Source: an uncultured Bacteroidales bacterium
GTDB taxonomy: Bacteria; Bacteroidota; Bacteroidia; Bacteroidales; Muribaculaceae
Direction: 5' to 3'
DNA: 26,289 nt
Assembly: GCA_900542185.1 (NCBI GenBank)
Contig: UQMZ01000049.1
Coordinates: 1-26,289, forward strand
Under the pieces are notes generated by a model. That model was not told the DNA's origin and did no database searches. It saw nothing but the letters and a program-made list of their open reading frames with translations. Position 1 is the stretch's first letter; each line of letters begins with the position of its first letter. This document shows, in pieces, positions 16,035-26,000 of this stretch. A program made the translations under genes and the position numbers.

Positions 16035-16991
16035 ATGAAGAACATTCTTGTGATTGGAGGCACGGGGCAGATAGGCTCTGAACTCACGATGAAATTACGC
16101 GGCATATATGGCGACGGCCATGTGGTGTGCGGCTATATTCCCAATGCGGCTCCGAAAGGCGAACTGCTGGAAAGCGGACCCGCGGAAATCGTAGACATAA
16201 CCGATGCGCGACAGATAGCCGATGTTGTGAAAAAGCACGACATCGACAGCATCTACAACCTGGCCGCCTTGCTTTCGGCCGTGGCCGAGGCCCGTCCGCA
16301 GCTGGCCTGGAACATCGGTGTCAACGGCCTGTACAATGCCCTCGAGGTGTCGCGCGAACATAACTGCGCACTCTTTACCCCGAGTTCCATCGGTTCGTTC
16401 GGCCTCTCCACTCCCCACGTCAAGACTCCGCAGGACACCGTGCAGCGGCCCCAGACCATCTACGGCGTGACCAAAGTGACCGGCGAGCTCCTCTCCGACT
16501 ACTATGCCAAGCGTTTCGGCGTCGACACCCGCTCGGTACGCTTCCCTGGCCTGATTTCCTACACTACGCCTCCCGGCGGTGGCACCACGGACTATGCCGT
16601 TGACATCTACTATTCTGCCGTCAAGGGCGAGACTTTCAAATGCCCCCTCAAGCCCGGCACGTTCATGGACATGATGTATATGCCCGACGCCCTGCGCGCG
16701 GCTGTGGAAATCATGGAAGCCGACCCGTCGCGCCTGGTACACCGAAACTCGTTCAACATCGCATCGATGAGCTTCGATCCGGAGATAATCTACAACAAGA
16801 TCAAGGAATACATTCCCGACTTCAGGATGGAATACGAGTTGGATCCGCTGCGTCAGTCCATAGCCGACTCATGGCCCGACTCGCTCGACGACACATGCGC
16901 CCGCACCGAATGGGACTGGATGCCCGAATACGACCTGGACGCAATGTCGCAGGACATGATCAAGAACTTACGCGTTAAGCTCTTGGGCTGA
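16035..16991 (+). CDS. NAD-dependent L-threonine 3-dehydrogenase, SDR type
   Basis: This 318-residue Rossmann-fold enzyme oxidises L-threonine to 2-amino-3-ketobutyrate. The NAD loop is GGTGQIG (8-14), the SDR catalytic pair is Y143 and K147 in YGVTK, and the preceding serine is in TPSSIGSFG. The segment GGTTDYAVDIY is a signature of SDR-type threonine dehydrogenases, which differ from the zinc-dependent E. coli Tdh. A general sugar epimerase is less likely for that reason. The gene is divergent from kbl across a 178-nt gap, so threonine catabolism to glycine is encoded as a divergent pair. Confidence 0.92.
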   Translation: MKNILVIGGTGQIGSELTMKLRGIYGDGHVVCGYIPNAAPKGELLESGPAEIVDITDARQIADVVKKHDIDSIYNLAALLSAVAEARPQLAWNIGVNGLYNALEVSREHNCALFTPSSIGSFGLSTPHVKTPQDTVQRPQTIYGVTKVTGELLSDYYAKRFGVDTRSVRFPGLISYTTPPGGGTTDYAVDIYYSAVKGETFKCPLKPGTFMDMMYMPDALRAAVEIMEADPSRLVHRNSFNIASMSFDPEIIYNKIKEYIPDFRMEYELDPLRQSIADSWPDSLDDTCARTEWDWMPEYDLDAMSQDMIKNLRVKLLG

Positions 16992-17017
16992 CATCCCAGT
17001 CATACCGACAAATTCAA

Positions 17018-17067
17018 GGAACTGTTTGAATTTCACTCAGCAGTAAATTCAGACAGTTCCATTTTTT
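17018..17067 (+). terminator. Terminator-like hairpin between threonine dehydrogenase and C10 peptidase
   Basis: The stem is 17018-17033 with 17045-17060 (16 bp, one T-G pair, 11-nt loop), followed by ATTTTTT. It ends only 20 nt before the next start codon, leaving no room for a promoter in between, so it may act as an attenuator as well as a terminator. Confidence 0.8.
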
Positions 17068-17086
17068 CTAAAACAACAGTAATATT

Positions 17087-19834
17087 ATGAAAAAAGACTT
17101 GCTATTGACGCTGGGCATGACGGTCGCGCTTATGGCCGGAGCCGCCGAAATCAGTCCGGAACAGGCCCTGCAGCGCGCCATGGACGCCGCGTCCCGCGGT
17201 GCTTCAACCAAGAGTCTGACATTGAACCGAAAACCGGGACAGGCCCACAAGCTCAGCTACGTGATGAACTACACACAGAATCCCACGCAGGCCGCCGTGT
17301 ACGTATTCTCGGCGCCCGGCGACCAGGGTTATCTTGTGTCGCCGGCAGACGACCGCTTCCCGGCCCTGTTGGGTTACAGCGACACCGGCCGCATCGACGC
17401 CGACAACATCCCGCCGCAGATGCAATGGTGGCTGTCCGAGTACGCCCGCGAGATGGACTACGCCATCCGCAACGGCCTGGCCACGAGCCAGCCACAGAAC
17501 GTACAGATGGAGGGAATGGTGCCTGCCAACACTATGGCAAAGGCACCGCGCACACCTATTGAGCCTCTGCTTGAAACCAAATACAACCAGGGTGAGCCGT
17601 ACAACAATCAGTGCCCTGTCATAAAATACACTGACGGAACCACATGGGGACGTGCAGTGACCGGTTGCGTCGCCACCGCCATGGCCCAGATGATGCGCTA
17701 CTGGAAATATCCCGCTACCGGACAGGGATCACATTCCTATATATGCGAGCCAAACGGAGGACAGTCATTCACCGAGTCAATGGACTTCTCTACTGTCACG
17801 TTCGACTGGGACAATATGCTGCCTGTATATACATCCGGCAACTATACCGACACCCAGGCCGACGCAGTGGCGCTTCTGATGCATGCCTGCGGCGTATCTG
17901 TAGATATGGGGTACACTCCGAACGAGAGCGGTGCCAGCTCCCAGGCTGTGCCGGTGGCGCTTGAACGTTATTTCAAGTACGATTCTTCCATAGCGTATGT
18001 ATCGCGCACGCTGTTCAGCAACGCCGAATGGGAGCAACTGGTCTATAATGAACTGGCAGCATCACGGCCTGTGCAGGTCAGCGGCAAGGGCTCGCAAGGC
18101 GGTCACGCTTTTGTATGCGACGGCTATCAGGGCGACCATTATTTCCATTTCAACTGGGGATGGGGAGGCACGAGCGACGGTTATTTCATGTTCTGTGCCC
18201 TGAATCCCGGCACTCTGGGTATCGGAGGTGGAGCCGGCGGTTTCAACTATAATCAAGGAGTAATATATAATGTCTTTCCTCCCGGCCAAGGCACTCCGCA
18301 GAGTATCGACATGCCGAATCCCGTCGTGGTGTGCAACGGAGATTTCACGTATGGCGTGAAGTCAGGCTACGAAAGCTGGGGAAATGTATTCTACCCGGCA
18401 TACGACGGTGGTTTCGAGGCATTCTACAACGCCGGTACCAAAGATTTCACAGGAAGCATGGGTATCGTTTTCGAAAACAGACAGACATCCGAGCAATATA
18501 TAGGCGACACAAACGACTTCGCACACGATGTATTGCCGCCGGGATACGGCATCATTGCATTTGACCCAGCCCTTCCTGCCAATATTGCCGACGGCGAATA
18601 CAAGGTATATCCGGTCTATCGCAACAACAACGACGAGACATGGACCATGATGCCGTCGGGTGACGGGTTCACCAACTATCTGTACATGACCGTCAGCAAC
18701 GGAGAAATTGCCTCGGTCGCCACTCCGGAAGCCGATCCCGAGACCTTGCCCGTACTGATGACCTCATATTTCTCCACTGCAGGCAAATTGGCCCGGAACA
18801 ATCAGATTTATTGCGACATGGCCTTCATGAATGTTTCCGACAGGGATTATGCCGGCAATCTTTCGATGGTAGCCCGCAACTCCGCAGGCGATGAAACCAC
18901 AATGCTTGAATTCAGCCAGGCTCTGCCGGCCGACATCTGTCTGGCATCCTCGGGCAACATAACACTGACACTCGCTCCCGGCGACTATGATGTATATTTC
19001 AAGGACGACTACGGCCGCAAACTCGCCGGCACGTATCCGATTACCGTCGTAGAGGGTGAAACGCAACAGCCCCTCGACGTGCCGTGCGAGATGTACGGAA
19101 TGTCACCTACCAAATTCGAACCGTCTGATATTGCCAATATGTTTGAAACATATTGGAGACTCGGATCAGACTATCCGAACGGGTTGCTTATAGGATGGAG
19201 ATTTGAACTGACTGATTCACAGGGAATCACAAAATACAGCTCCCCGACATACGAGTATTATAATCTGGGCGCTCCCGGCAACTACAGAATCATTACAGAT
19301 GATTTCATTCCGAATTTCGGCATAGGCGCATATACTATGAAAGTCAAAGCGCATACATTAATTAACAATGAAGTAAGTGCTGAATACGACGCCTGCCGTC
19401 CCTTCCCTGTCATCATCGCTCCTACCGTAGAGACCGTGACGATGGATCAGTCATGCGAGCTGGCAATAAACGAGACCAAGGCTTTGACATACTCTGTTAC
19501 ACCGGCATCGGCTGCCGGCCTGCTGCAATGGACCAGCAGCAATCCCGACGTAGTGACGGTTGATGCACAAGGCAACGCGACCGGTAAGAAAGCCGGAACG
19601 GCGACGGTTACAGTCTGCTCTCCCAACGGCCGCTACGGCATCTGCGAAGTAACTGTGAAACAGACGACGGGCATCGATACACCCGTAAATGATGCAGCCA
19701 TCCGCGCCGTCTACACCACACAGGGCATCCGCGTGCTTCACAATGCCACAGCCAAGGATTTGAACAGTCTGCCCGGCGGCATCTACATCGTCGTCACCGA
19801 TAAAGGCACGTACAAGACCACACTTAACCGTTAA
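17087..19834 (+). CDS. Secreted C10 (streptopain-like) cysteine peptidase with Ig-like and C-terminal sorting regions
   Basis: This 915-residue protein begins with a signal peptide (MKKDLLLTLGMTVALMAGAA). Residues about 20-165 resemble the Spi-type propeptide that keeps C10 peptidases inactive. The catalytic domain has the nucleophile C194 in TGCVATAMAQMM, the histidine H340 in GGHAFVCDGY, and NWGWGG at 356-361. A long beta-rich middle region follows, then a BIG2-like Ig domain near 783-860 (LQWTSSNPDVVTVD, GKKAGTATVTV). The last 45 residues (GIRVLHN, GGIYIVV, YKTTLNR) look like a type A sorting tail of the type IX secretion system, so surface release is likely. No promoter is visible in the 20 nt between the upstream hairpin and the start. 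Confidence 0.9.
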   Translation: MKKDLLLTLGMTVALMAGAAEISPEQALQRAMDAASRGASTKSLTLNRKPGQAHKLSYVMNYTQNPTQAAVYVFSAPGDQGYLVSPADDRFPALLGYSDTGRIDADNIPPQMQWWLSEYAREMDYAIRNGLATSQPQNVQMEGMVPANTMAKAPRTPIEPLLETKYNQGEPYNNQCPVIKYTDGTTWGRAVTGCVATAMAQMMRYWKYPATGQGSHSYICEPNGGQSFTESMDFSTVTFDWDNMLPVYTSGNYTDTQADAVALLMHACGVSVDMGYTPNESGASSQAVPVALERYFKYDSSIAYVSRTLFSNAEWEQLVYNELAASRPVQVSGKGSQGGHAFVCDGYQGDHYFHFNWGWGGTSDGYFMFCALNPGTLGIGGGAGGFNYNQGVIYNVFPPGQGTPQSIDMPNPVVVCNGDFTYGVKSGYESWGNVFYPAYDGGFEAFYNAGTKDFTGSMGIVFENRQTSEQYIGDTNDFAHDVLPPGYGIIAFDPALPANIADGEYKVYPVYRNNNDETWTMMPSGDGFTNYLYMTVSNGEIASVATPEADPETLPVLMTSYFSTAGKLARNNQIYCDMAFMNVSDRDYAGNLSMVARNSAGDETTMLEFSQALPADICLASSGNITLTLAPGDYDVYFKDDYGRKLAGTYPITVVEGETQQPLDVPCEMYGMSPTKFEPSDIANMFETYWRLGSDYPNGLLIGWRFELTDSQGITKYSSPTYEYYNLGAPGNYRIITDDFIPNFGIGAYTMKVKAHTLINNEVSAEYDACRPFPVIIAPTVETVTMDQSCELAINETKALTYSVTPASAAGLLQWTSSNPDVVTVDAQGNATGKKAGTATVTVCSPNGRYGICEVTVKQTTGIDTPVNDAAIRAVYTTQGIRVLHNATAKDLNSLPGGIYIVVTDKGTYKTTLNR

Positions 19835-19878
19835 TGTCCGTTAGTTAATATCTGTTAATAGATATACCAATACATTAT

Positions 19879-19913
19879 AAAACCCGAAACCGTTTTGCGG
19901 TTTCGGGTTTTTT
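19879..19913 (+). terminator. Intrinsic terminator after the C10 peptidase
   Basis: A perfect 14-bp stem, AAAACCCGAAACCG (19879-19892) with CGGTTTCGGGTTTT (19898-19911), has a TTTTG loop and further T residues. The loop also serves as the -33 box of the next promoter. Confidence 0.92.
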
Positions 19914-19924
19914 ACTTAATTTTG
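19894..19924 (+). promoter_or_regulatory. Promoter of the TetR-efflux operon
   Basis: TTTG at 19894-19897, a 19-nt spacer and TAATTTTG at 19917-19924 followed by C. The -33 box is the loop of the upstream terminator, and its 3' arm forms most of the spacer. Just downstream, GGGCA (19934-19938) and TGCCC (19949-19953) form a weak inverted repeat that could be an operator. Confidence 0.65.
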
Positions 19925-19980
19925 CACCGCTTTGGGCATGCCATATTCTGCCCGGACTAACAAACGTCTTCTCACAGCCA

Positions 19981-20631
19981 ATGACAACCGAGGAATACAG
20001 GACACATCTGTTGCACCGCATTTATCCCGTACTTATTAAAAAGGGAGCCAAGAACATGACCATGGATTATGTGGCCAAAAGCCTCTCCATATCCAAACGC
20101 ACCCTGTACGAGATATTCGGCAGCAAGGAACAGCTGCTATGCGAGGCTCTGACCCTGATACACGATGACTTCGCCAAACGGCTGTTCGAACTGACGCACA
20201 ATGCCGGGAACATGATGGAGACAATGGCCATAGCGCTCCGTCTTCATCAGGAGGCCATGCGCGAGTTCGGAACCGAATTCTTCAAGGCCATGGACGAGAG
20301 CTACTCGCAGATACGCCCCTATTTCGAAAAGAACATCCATCGGTCGCAGGAAGACATGCTGAACGGATTCCTTAAAGGTGTGGAGGAAGGCGTGTTCCGC
20401 CCAAATATCGACTACCGCATCATAATCCGCCTGTTCATGATCCAGATGGAATCGCTGAAACGGATGGAGGAGAATTTTCCGCCCGACGTCACCCTTCTCG
20501 AGGCTTACGAGACGGCCAGCACTGCGCTGCTGCGCAGCATCGCCACCCCTAAGGGACTCGAGATTCTGGAGGAAATAGGCAGTTCGCACCGTCTTGACGG
20601 AATCCTGAAATGTGAACAAAACGACGAATAA
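19981..20631 (+). CDS. TetR/AcrR-family transcriptional regulator
   Basis: This 216-residue protein has an N-terminal TetR helix-turn-helix: helix 1 HRIYPVLIKKGAKNMTMDYVA, then LSISKRTLYEIFGSKEQLL, the recognition-helix signature of the family (residues about 12-55). The C-terminal two thirds are helical and diverged, as expected of a ligand-binding domain. It heads the efflux operon: the TolC gene starts 20 nt after its stop. Such regulators usually repress their own operon until a toxic ligand binds. That is inferred from position; the ligand cannot be told from sequence. Confidence 0.92.
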   Translation: MTTEEYRTHLLHRIYPVLIKKGAKNMTMDYVAKSLSISKRTLYEIFGSKEQLLCEALTLIHDDFAKRLFELTHNAGNMMETMAIALRLHQEAMREFGTEFFKAMDESYSQIRPYFEKNIHRSQEDMLNGFLKGVEEGVFRPNIDYRIIIRLFMIQMESLKRMEENFPPDVTLLEAYETASTALLRSIATPKGLEILEEIGSSHRLDGILKCEQNDE

Positions 20632-20651
20632 CAACTATATAACCGATATTT

Positions 20652-22004
20652 ATGAAAATCAGCAGACTGGCAGCATTACCCTTGTTAATGCTTGCATGCT
20701 CGCTACCGGGCACGGCCAACGACACCGTCAGGCTGTCGCGCCAGGAATGCGTGTCGATTGCCCTGCAGGACAATCCTACCATCCGTGTGGCCGACCTGGA
20801 AGTGAAACGCATGGATTACAGCAAGCGCGAGACACTTGCAAGCGTATTCCCCAACATCGATTTTTCAGGCGCATACCAGCGTACCATCAAGCTCCAGACC
20901 GTATCCATGAACATGGGCGGTCAGACCCAGCAGTTCAAGATGGGTACCGACAACAACTGGAACTTCGGTTTTTCGGCATCGATGCCGTTGGTGAACGCCC
21001 AGCTGTGGAAAGCCATTCAGATCAGCGACACGCAGATACTCTCGGCCATGGAGGATGCCCGCGCATCGCGCCTCGACCTGGTGAACAACATCAACAAGGC
21101 TTACTACTCGCTCCTGCTCGCCGATGCCTCGCGCAACGTCATCAAGGCAAACTACGACATCGCTAAGATGAACGCCGAAATATATCAGAAACAGTTCGAA
21201 CAGGGCACGGCTTCCGAGTATGACGTGCTGCGCAGCTCGGTCCAGGTGTCGAACGTGGAGCCGGAACTGCTGCAGGCCGACATCGCCGTGAAACAGGCGT
21301 CGCTGATGCTGAAGATCCTGATGGGTATGGACCATGAGGTGACCGTGATGCCCAACATCACCCTGAAGGACATGCAGCGTGAGATGTACGGATATCACCT
21401 CGGCACGGAACGCGACCTGTCGCAGAACACATCGCTGCGCACACTCGACATCCAGACCAAGATGCTGAAACAAAGCCTTACGGCTAAGAAATTCGCGTGG
21501 ATTCCCACTCTTGGCATCAGCTACAACATGAACTGGAACGCCATGAGCAGCGGCAACGCGCTGAAAAACCAGCAGTTCAATCCATACAGCAACGTCGGAA
21601 TCGCCCTGCAGGTGCCTATCTTCAACGGATTAGGTCGTCTCAACGCCGTGAAGCAGGCCCAGGTGCAGGTGAAGGAAATGACATTCCAGCGCGAAAACCT
21701 GGTGAACAACCTGAACATGCAGGTGGACCTGGCGCTGGACAACCTGAACAAGCAGGTGAAACAGATCTCCAGCTCCGAACAGGGTATGAAACAGGCACAG
21801 AAGGCATACGACATCATGCAGAAAAGCTTCGAGATCGGAGCCGCTACTTATCTTAACCTCCGCGATGCGGAAGTGGCCAACACCTCGGCCCAGCTTTCGT
21901 ACCTTCAGGCCATTTACAATTACCTCGTCTCCACTTCCGAGCTTGACACCCTGCTCGGCAAGGAAGACGCACTGGGCATAACCACTTATAAATCCGCAAA
22001 CTAA
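20652..22004 (+). CDS. TolC-family outer-membrane efflux protein
   Basis: This 450-residue protein has an N-terminal signal sequence and two repeats of the OEP type. Long amphipathic helices form the periplasmic tunnel (for example NKAYYSLLLADASRNVIKAN and LDNLNKQVKQISSSEQGMKQ), and short strands form the barrel (WNFGFSASMPL, YSNVGIALQVPIFNG). The sequence around LMLAC (C16) could be a lipobox, but the position before it (Met at -3) is not ideal, so lipidation is unsure. It forms the outer-membrane channel for the pump encoded by the next two genes; the adaptor gene starts 7 nt after its stop. Confidence 0.93.
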   Translation: MKISRLAALPLLMLACSLPGTANDTVRLSRQECVSIALQDNPTIRVADLEVKRMDYSKRETLASVFPNIDFSGAYQRTIKLQTVSMNMGGQTQQFKMGTDNNWNFGFSASMPLVNAQLWKAIQISDTQILSAMEDARASRLDLVNNINKAYYSLLLADASRNVIKANYDIAKMNAEIYQKQFEQGTASEYDVLRSSVQVSNVEPELLQADIAVKQASLMLKILMGMDHEVTVMPNITLKDMQREMYGYHLGTERDLSQNTSLRTLDIQTKMLKQSLTAKKFAWIPTLGISYNMNWNAMSSGNALKNQQFNPYSNVGIALQVPIFNGLGRLNAVKQAQVQVKEMTFQRENLVNNLNMQVDLALDNLNKQVKQISSSEQGMKQAQKAYDIMQKSFEIGAATYLNLRDAEVANTSAQLSYLQAIYNYLVSTSELDTLLGKEDALGITTYKSAN

Positions 22005-22011
22005 ACGTCAC

Positions 22012-23079
22012 ATGAAAAAGTATATATCGATAGCCGCCGTCGCGCTGACGGGTGTAATGGCAGTGTCCTGCTCCGGCAACAAGGAGAAGGCTGACAATGC
22101 CGCCGACAAACAGGAAACAGTACCGACAGTCAAGGTAGAGACCGTCCATTCACAGATTGTGGACCAGGTAGGCCAGTACACCGCTACCGTCGAACCGGAA
22201 CTTATCAACAACATTTCCAGCTCGATGCCCACCCGCATCAAGCAGATACTGGTGGACGAGGGTCAGCGCGTGTCGGCCGGACAGCGTGTCGTGGTGCTTG
22301 ACGACGTCAACACCGTAAGCTACGAGGCCCAGGTGGACAACGCCCGCGCCAACCTCAAGAACGTGCAGCTGAACTACGACCGTGCCGTAGAGCTGTTCAA
22401 GATAGGCGGAGGCACCAAGCAGCAGGTGGACCAGATGGAAATCCAGCTGATCAATGCCAAAAACGCGCTGACCACAGCCGAACGCACCCTACGCAACGTG
22501 CGCGAAAACACCGTGCTCACCTCCCCCATCTCGGGCGTAGTGACCGCACGTAATTACGATCCGGGCGACCTGACGGCCCAGCTGCCTATCCTTACGGTTG
22601 CCCGCGTCCAGCCCCTTAAGGTGGTGATCAACGTTTCGGAAAGCGACCTCCCCAAAGTACGCAAGGGTATGCCTGCGTTGATTAAGTTCGATACATACGG
22701 CGACGAGGAATTCCAGGGCACCGTGACCACGGTGATGCCTACCGTCGACGCCCAGAGCCGCACGTTCGGCGTAGAGGTCACGATGCCCAACGCCAACGGA
22801 AAGATCCTGCCCGGCATGTTCGGACGCGTCAGCCTCAACCTCGGCAAAGCCGACCGCGTGGTGGTGCCCGACAAGGCCGTGGTGAAGCAGACCGGTTCCG
22901 GCAACCATTACGTATATGTATATAATTCCGACGGCACCGTGTCGTACAACAAGGTTGAACTCGGCCAGCGTCTCGGCGACACCTACGAGCTTATATCGGG
23001 TGTGGAGTCCGGCGCACAGGTAGTGACCGTGGGCCAGGCCCGCCTCGCCAACGGAGCCAAAGTCAAGTTAGCTAAATAA
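22012..23079 (+). CDS. RND efflux periplasmic adaptor (membrane fusion protein), lipoprotein
   Basis: This 355-residue HlyD/AcrA-family protein has a lipoprotein signal ending in AVSC (C20), which would anchor it to a membrane from the periplasmic side. A lipoyl/barrel-sandwich half motif (ILVDEGQRVSAGQRVVVLDD) is followed by a helical hairpin (about 103-150) and the second half (TVLTSPISGVVTARNYDPGDLT). Beta-barrel (VRKGMPALIKFDTYG) and membrane-proximal (VVPDKAVVKQTG) domains come next. It links the TolC-type channel to the inner-membrane pump. The pump gene begins 8 nt after its stop. Confidence 0.94.
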   Translation: MKKYISIAAVALTGVMAVSCSGNKEKADNAADKQETVPTVKVETVHSQIVDQVGQYTATVEPELINNISSSMPTRIKQILVDEGQRVSAGQRVVVLDDVNTVSYEAQVDNARANLKNVQLNYDRAVELFKIGGGTKQQVDQMEIQLINAKNALTTAERTLRNVRENTVLTSPISGVVTARNYDPGDLTAQLPILTVARVQPLKVVINVSESDLPKVRKGMPALIKFDTYGDEEFQGTVTTVMPTVDAQSRTFGVEVTMPNANGKILPGMFGRVSLNLGKADRVVVPDKAVVKQTGSGNHYVYVYNSDGTVSYNKVELGQRLGDTYELISGVESGAQVVTVGQARLANGAKVKLAK

Positions 23080-23087
23080 TCGCAACC

Positions 23088-26000
23088 ATGAGTCTGTACA
23101 GTTCCGCTGTAAAGCGCCCCATAACCACGCTGCTTTGCTTCGTGACGGTCCTGATCCTCGGACTGTTCTCGCTGGCAAAGCTGCCTATCGACCTGTATCC
23201 CGACATCGACACCAACACCATCATGGTCATAACCATGTATCCCGGTGCCAGCGCCAAGGATATAGAGCAGAACGTGACGAAGCCCCTGGAGAACACCCTA
23301 AACTCCGTGGAGCACCTGAAACACGTCACCTCAACCAGCCGTGAGAACACTTCTGTCATAACCCTTGAGTTCGAATACGGCTACGACATAGACGTGCTGA
23401 CCAACGACGTCCGCGACAAACTGGACATGGTGGAGTCGTCGCTTCCCGACGATGCCATGAACCCCATTATCTTCAAGTTCTCGACCGACATGATTCCTAT
23501 TTGTCTGCTTTCGGTGCAGGCCAACGAATCGATGCCCGGTCTGTACAAGATCCTGGACGAGAACCTGGCCAACCCCCTGGCCCGTATCGACGGTGTCGGA
23601 ACCGTGTCCATTTCCGGTGCGCCGAAACGTGAGATACACGTCTACATCGACCCCAACCGCCTGGAGGCTTACAACCTCTCCGTGGAGCAGATCTCGGCCA
23701 TCATCGGCAACGAGAACCGCAACATCCCGGGCGGTTCGTTCGACATCGGCTCCAACACCTACGCGCTGCGTGTGCAGGGCGAGTTCGAGGAATCGTCACA
23801 GCTGGCCGACCTGCCGGTGGGCTCGTATCAGGGCAAGACCGTCTACCTGAAGGATGTGGCCCGCATAGCCGACACCGTCGAGGAGCGCACCCAGCACACC
23901 TACAACAACGGCAAGGAAGGCGCCATGATCGTGATCCAGAAACAGTCGGGAGCGAACTCCGTGGAGATTTCCGACAAGGTCAAGGAGATGCTGCCTAAAC
24001 TGCAGAAGAACCTTCCCTCCGACATCAAGATCGGCGTGATCGTCGACACTTCGGACAACATCCGCAACACCATCGCCTCTCTGGTGGAGACCGTGCTGTA
24101 CGCCCTGCTGTTCGTCATGATCGTGGTGTTCCTGTTCTTAGGACGCTGGCGCGCCACAATGATCATCGTCATTACCATCCCTGTGTCTCTGATCGCTTCG
24201 TTCATATATCTGTTTGCCACGGGCAACTCTCTTAACATCGTCTCGCTCTCGGCTTTGTCCATATCCATCGGTATGGTGGTGGACGACGCCATCGTGGTGC
24301 TGGAAAACGTCACCACGCATATCGAACGAGGATCCGACCCGAAGCAGGCGGCCGTACACGGCACCAACGAGGTGGCCATCTCTGTTATCGCATCTACGCT
24401 GACCCTTATCGCGGTGTTCTTCCCGCTCACCATGGTCACCGGCATGACCGGCGTCCTGTTCCGTCAGTTGGGATGGATGGTGACGATCATGATGATTATC
24501 TCCACCACCTGCGCCCTTTCGCTCACCCCTATGCTCTGCAGCCAGTGGCTCCGTCTGCGTCCCAAGACCAAGGCCGAGAAGAATCCCAAGAAGAACTGGT
24601 ACATATACATCGAACGCGCGCTTGACAGCTTCGACGCATGGTATGCCCGCGTGCTGGGCCGCGTGGTTTCGCACCGCGCAGTCACCATCATGGTCTGCCT
24701 CGGCATATTCATAGGCTCCATATTCCTCATGAAGTTCGTGGGTACTGAGTTCTTCCCCACATCCGACAACTCGCGTATCGGCGTCAGCCTCGAGCTCCCC
24801 ATCGGATCGCGGGTGGAACAGGCTTACGAATCCACCTCGCGCCTCGACTCTCTGTGGCGAGCCAAATACCCGGAAATCTTGGTGTCCAACTTCACCGTCG
24901 GTCCCGCAAGCTCCGACAACACATTCGCCTCGCTGTCCGACAACGGCCCGCACATCATCTCGATGAACGTGCGCCTCACCAATCCCACCGAGCGTAAGCG
25001 CACCATCACCCAGATAGCCGAGGACATGCGTAAGGATATCGAAACGCAATTCCCCGAGTTCAAGAAAGCCCAGGTGAATGTGGGCGGCGGACGCGGTCAG
25101 TCCATGGGTGGCCAGTCCACGGTAGACTTCGAGATCTACGGTTACGACTTCGAGGAGACCGACTCCGTGGCACAGCAGCTGAAAGGCGCGCTGGCCGGCA
25201 TCGAGGGTACCGCCGACGTCACTATCTCCCGTTCCGACTATCAGCCGGAATATCAGGTGGACTTCGACCGCGAGAAACTGGCCATGTACGGCATCAACCT
25301 GTCGACGGCCGCGTACTATCTGCGTAACCGCGTCAACGGTGCCACTTCCACGCAGTTCCGCGAGGACGGAGAGGAGTATGACGTGAAAGTGATGTACGCT
25401 CCCGAGTTCCGTACCCGCATCGAGGACCTGGAGAACATCATGATATACTCCAGTACCGGTCAGGGAGTCCGTCTCAAGGAACTTGGAAAGGTTGTGGAGC
25501 GTTCCACGCCCCCCACCATCGAGCGTAAGGACCGCGAGCGTGTCGTTACAGTCTCGGCGGTAGTGGACGGACGTGCCCTCGGCGATGTCGTGGCCGACGC
25601 ACAGGCGGCAATCGACAACATGCACCTGCCCGCAAACATCTCGATCGAGATAGCCGGTTCCTACGAGGACCAGCAGGATTCGTTCTCCGACCTGTTGATG
25701 CTCGGCGTGCTGATCATCATCCTGGTGTACATCGTGATGGCGGCCCAGTTCGAGTCGTTCACATACCCAGGCATCATCATGACCTCACTGCTGTTCGCAT
25801 TCTCCGGTGTATTCCTCATACTGTGGCTCACCGGTCACACGCTGAACATCATGTCCATGATCGGCGCCATCATGCTGATCGGTATCGTGGTGAAGAACGG
25901 TATCGTGCTCATAGACTACATCACCCTGAACCGCGAACGAGGCATGTCCATCCGCAAGGCCGTGATAGACGGAGGTCGCTCGCGACTGCGTCCTGTGGTG

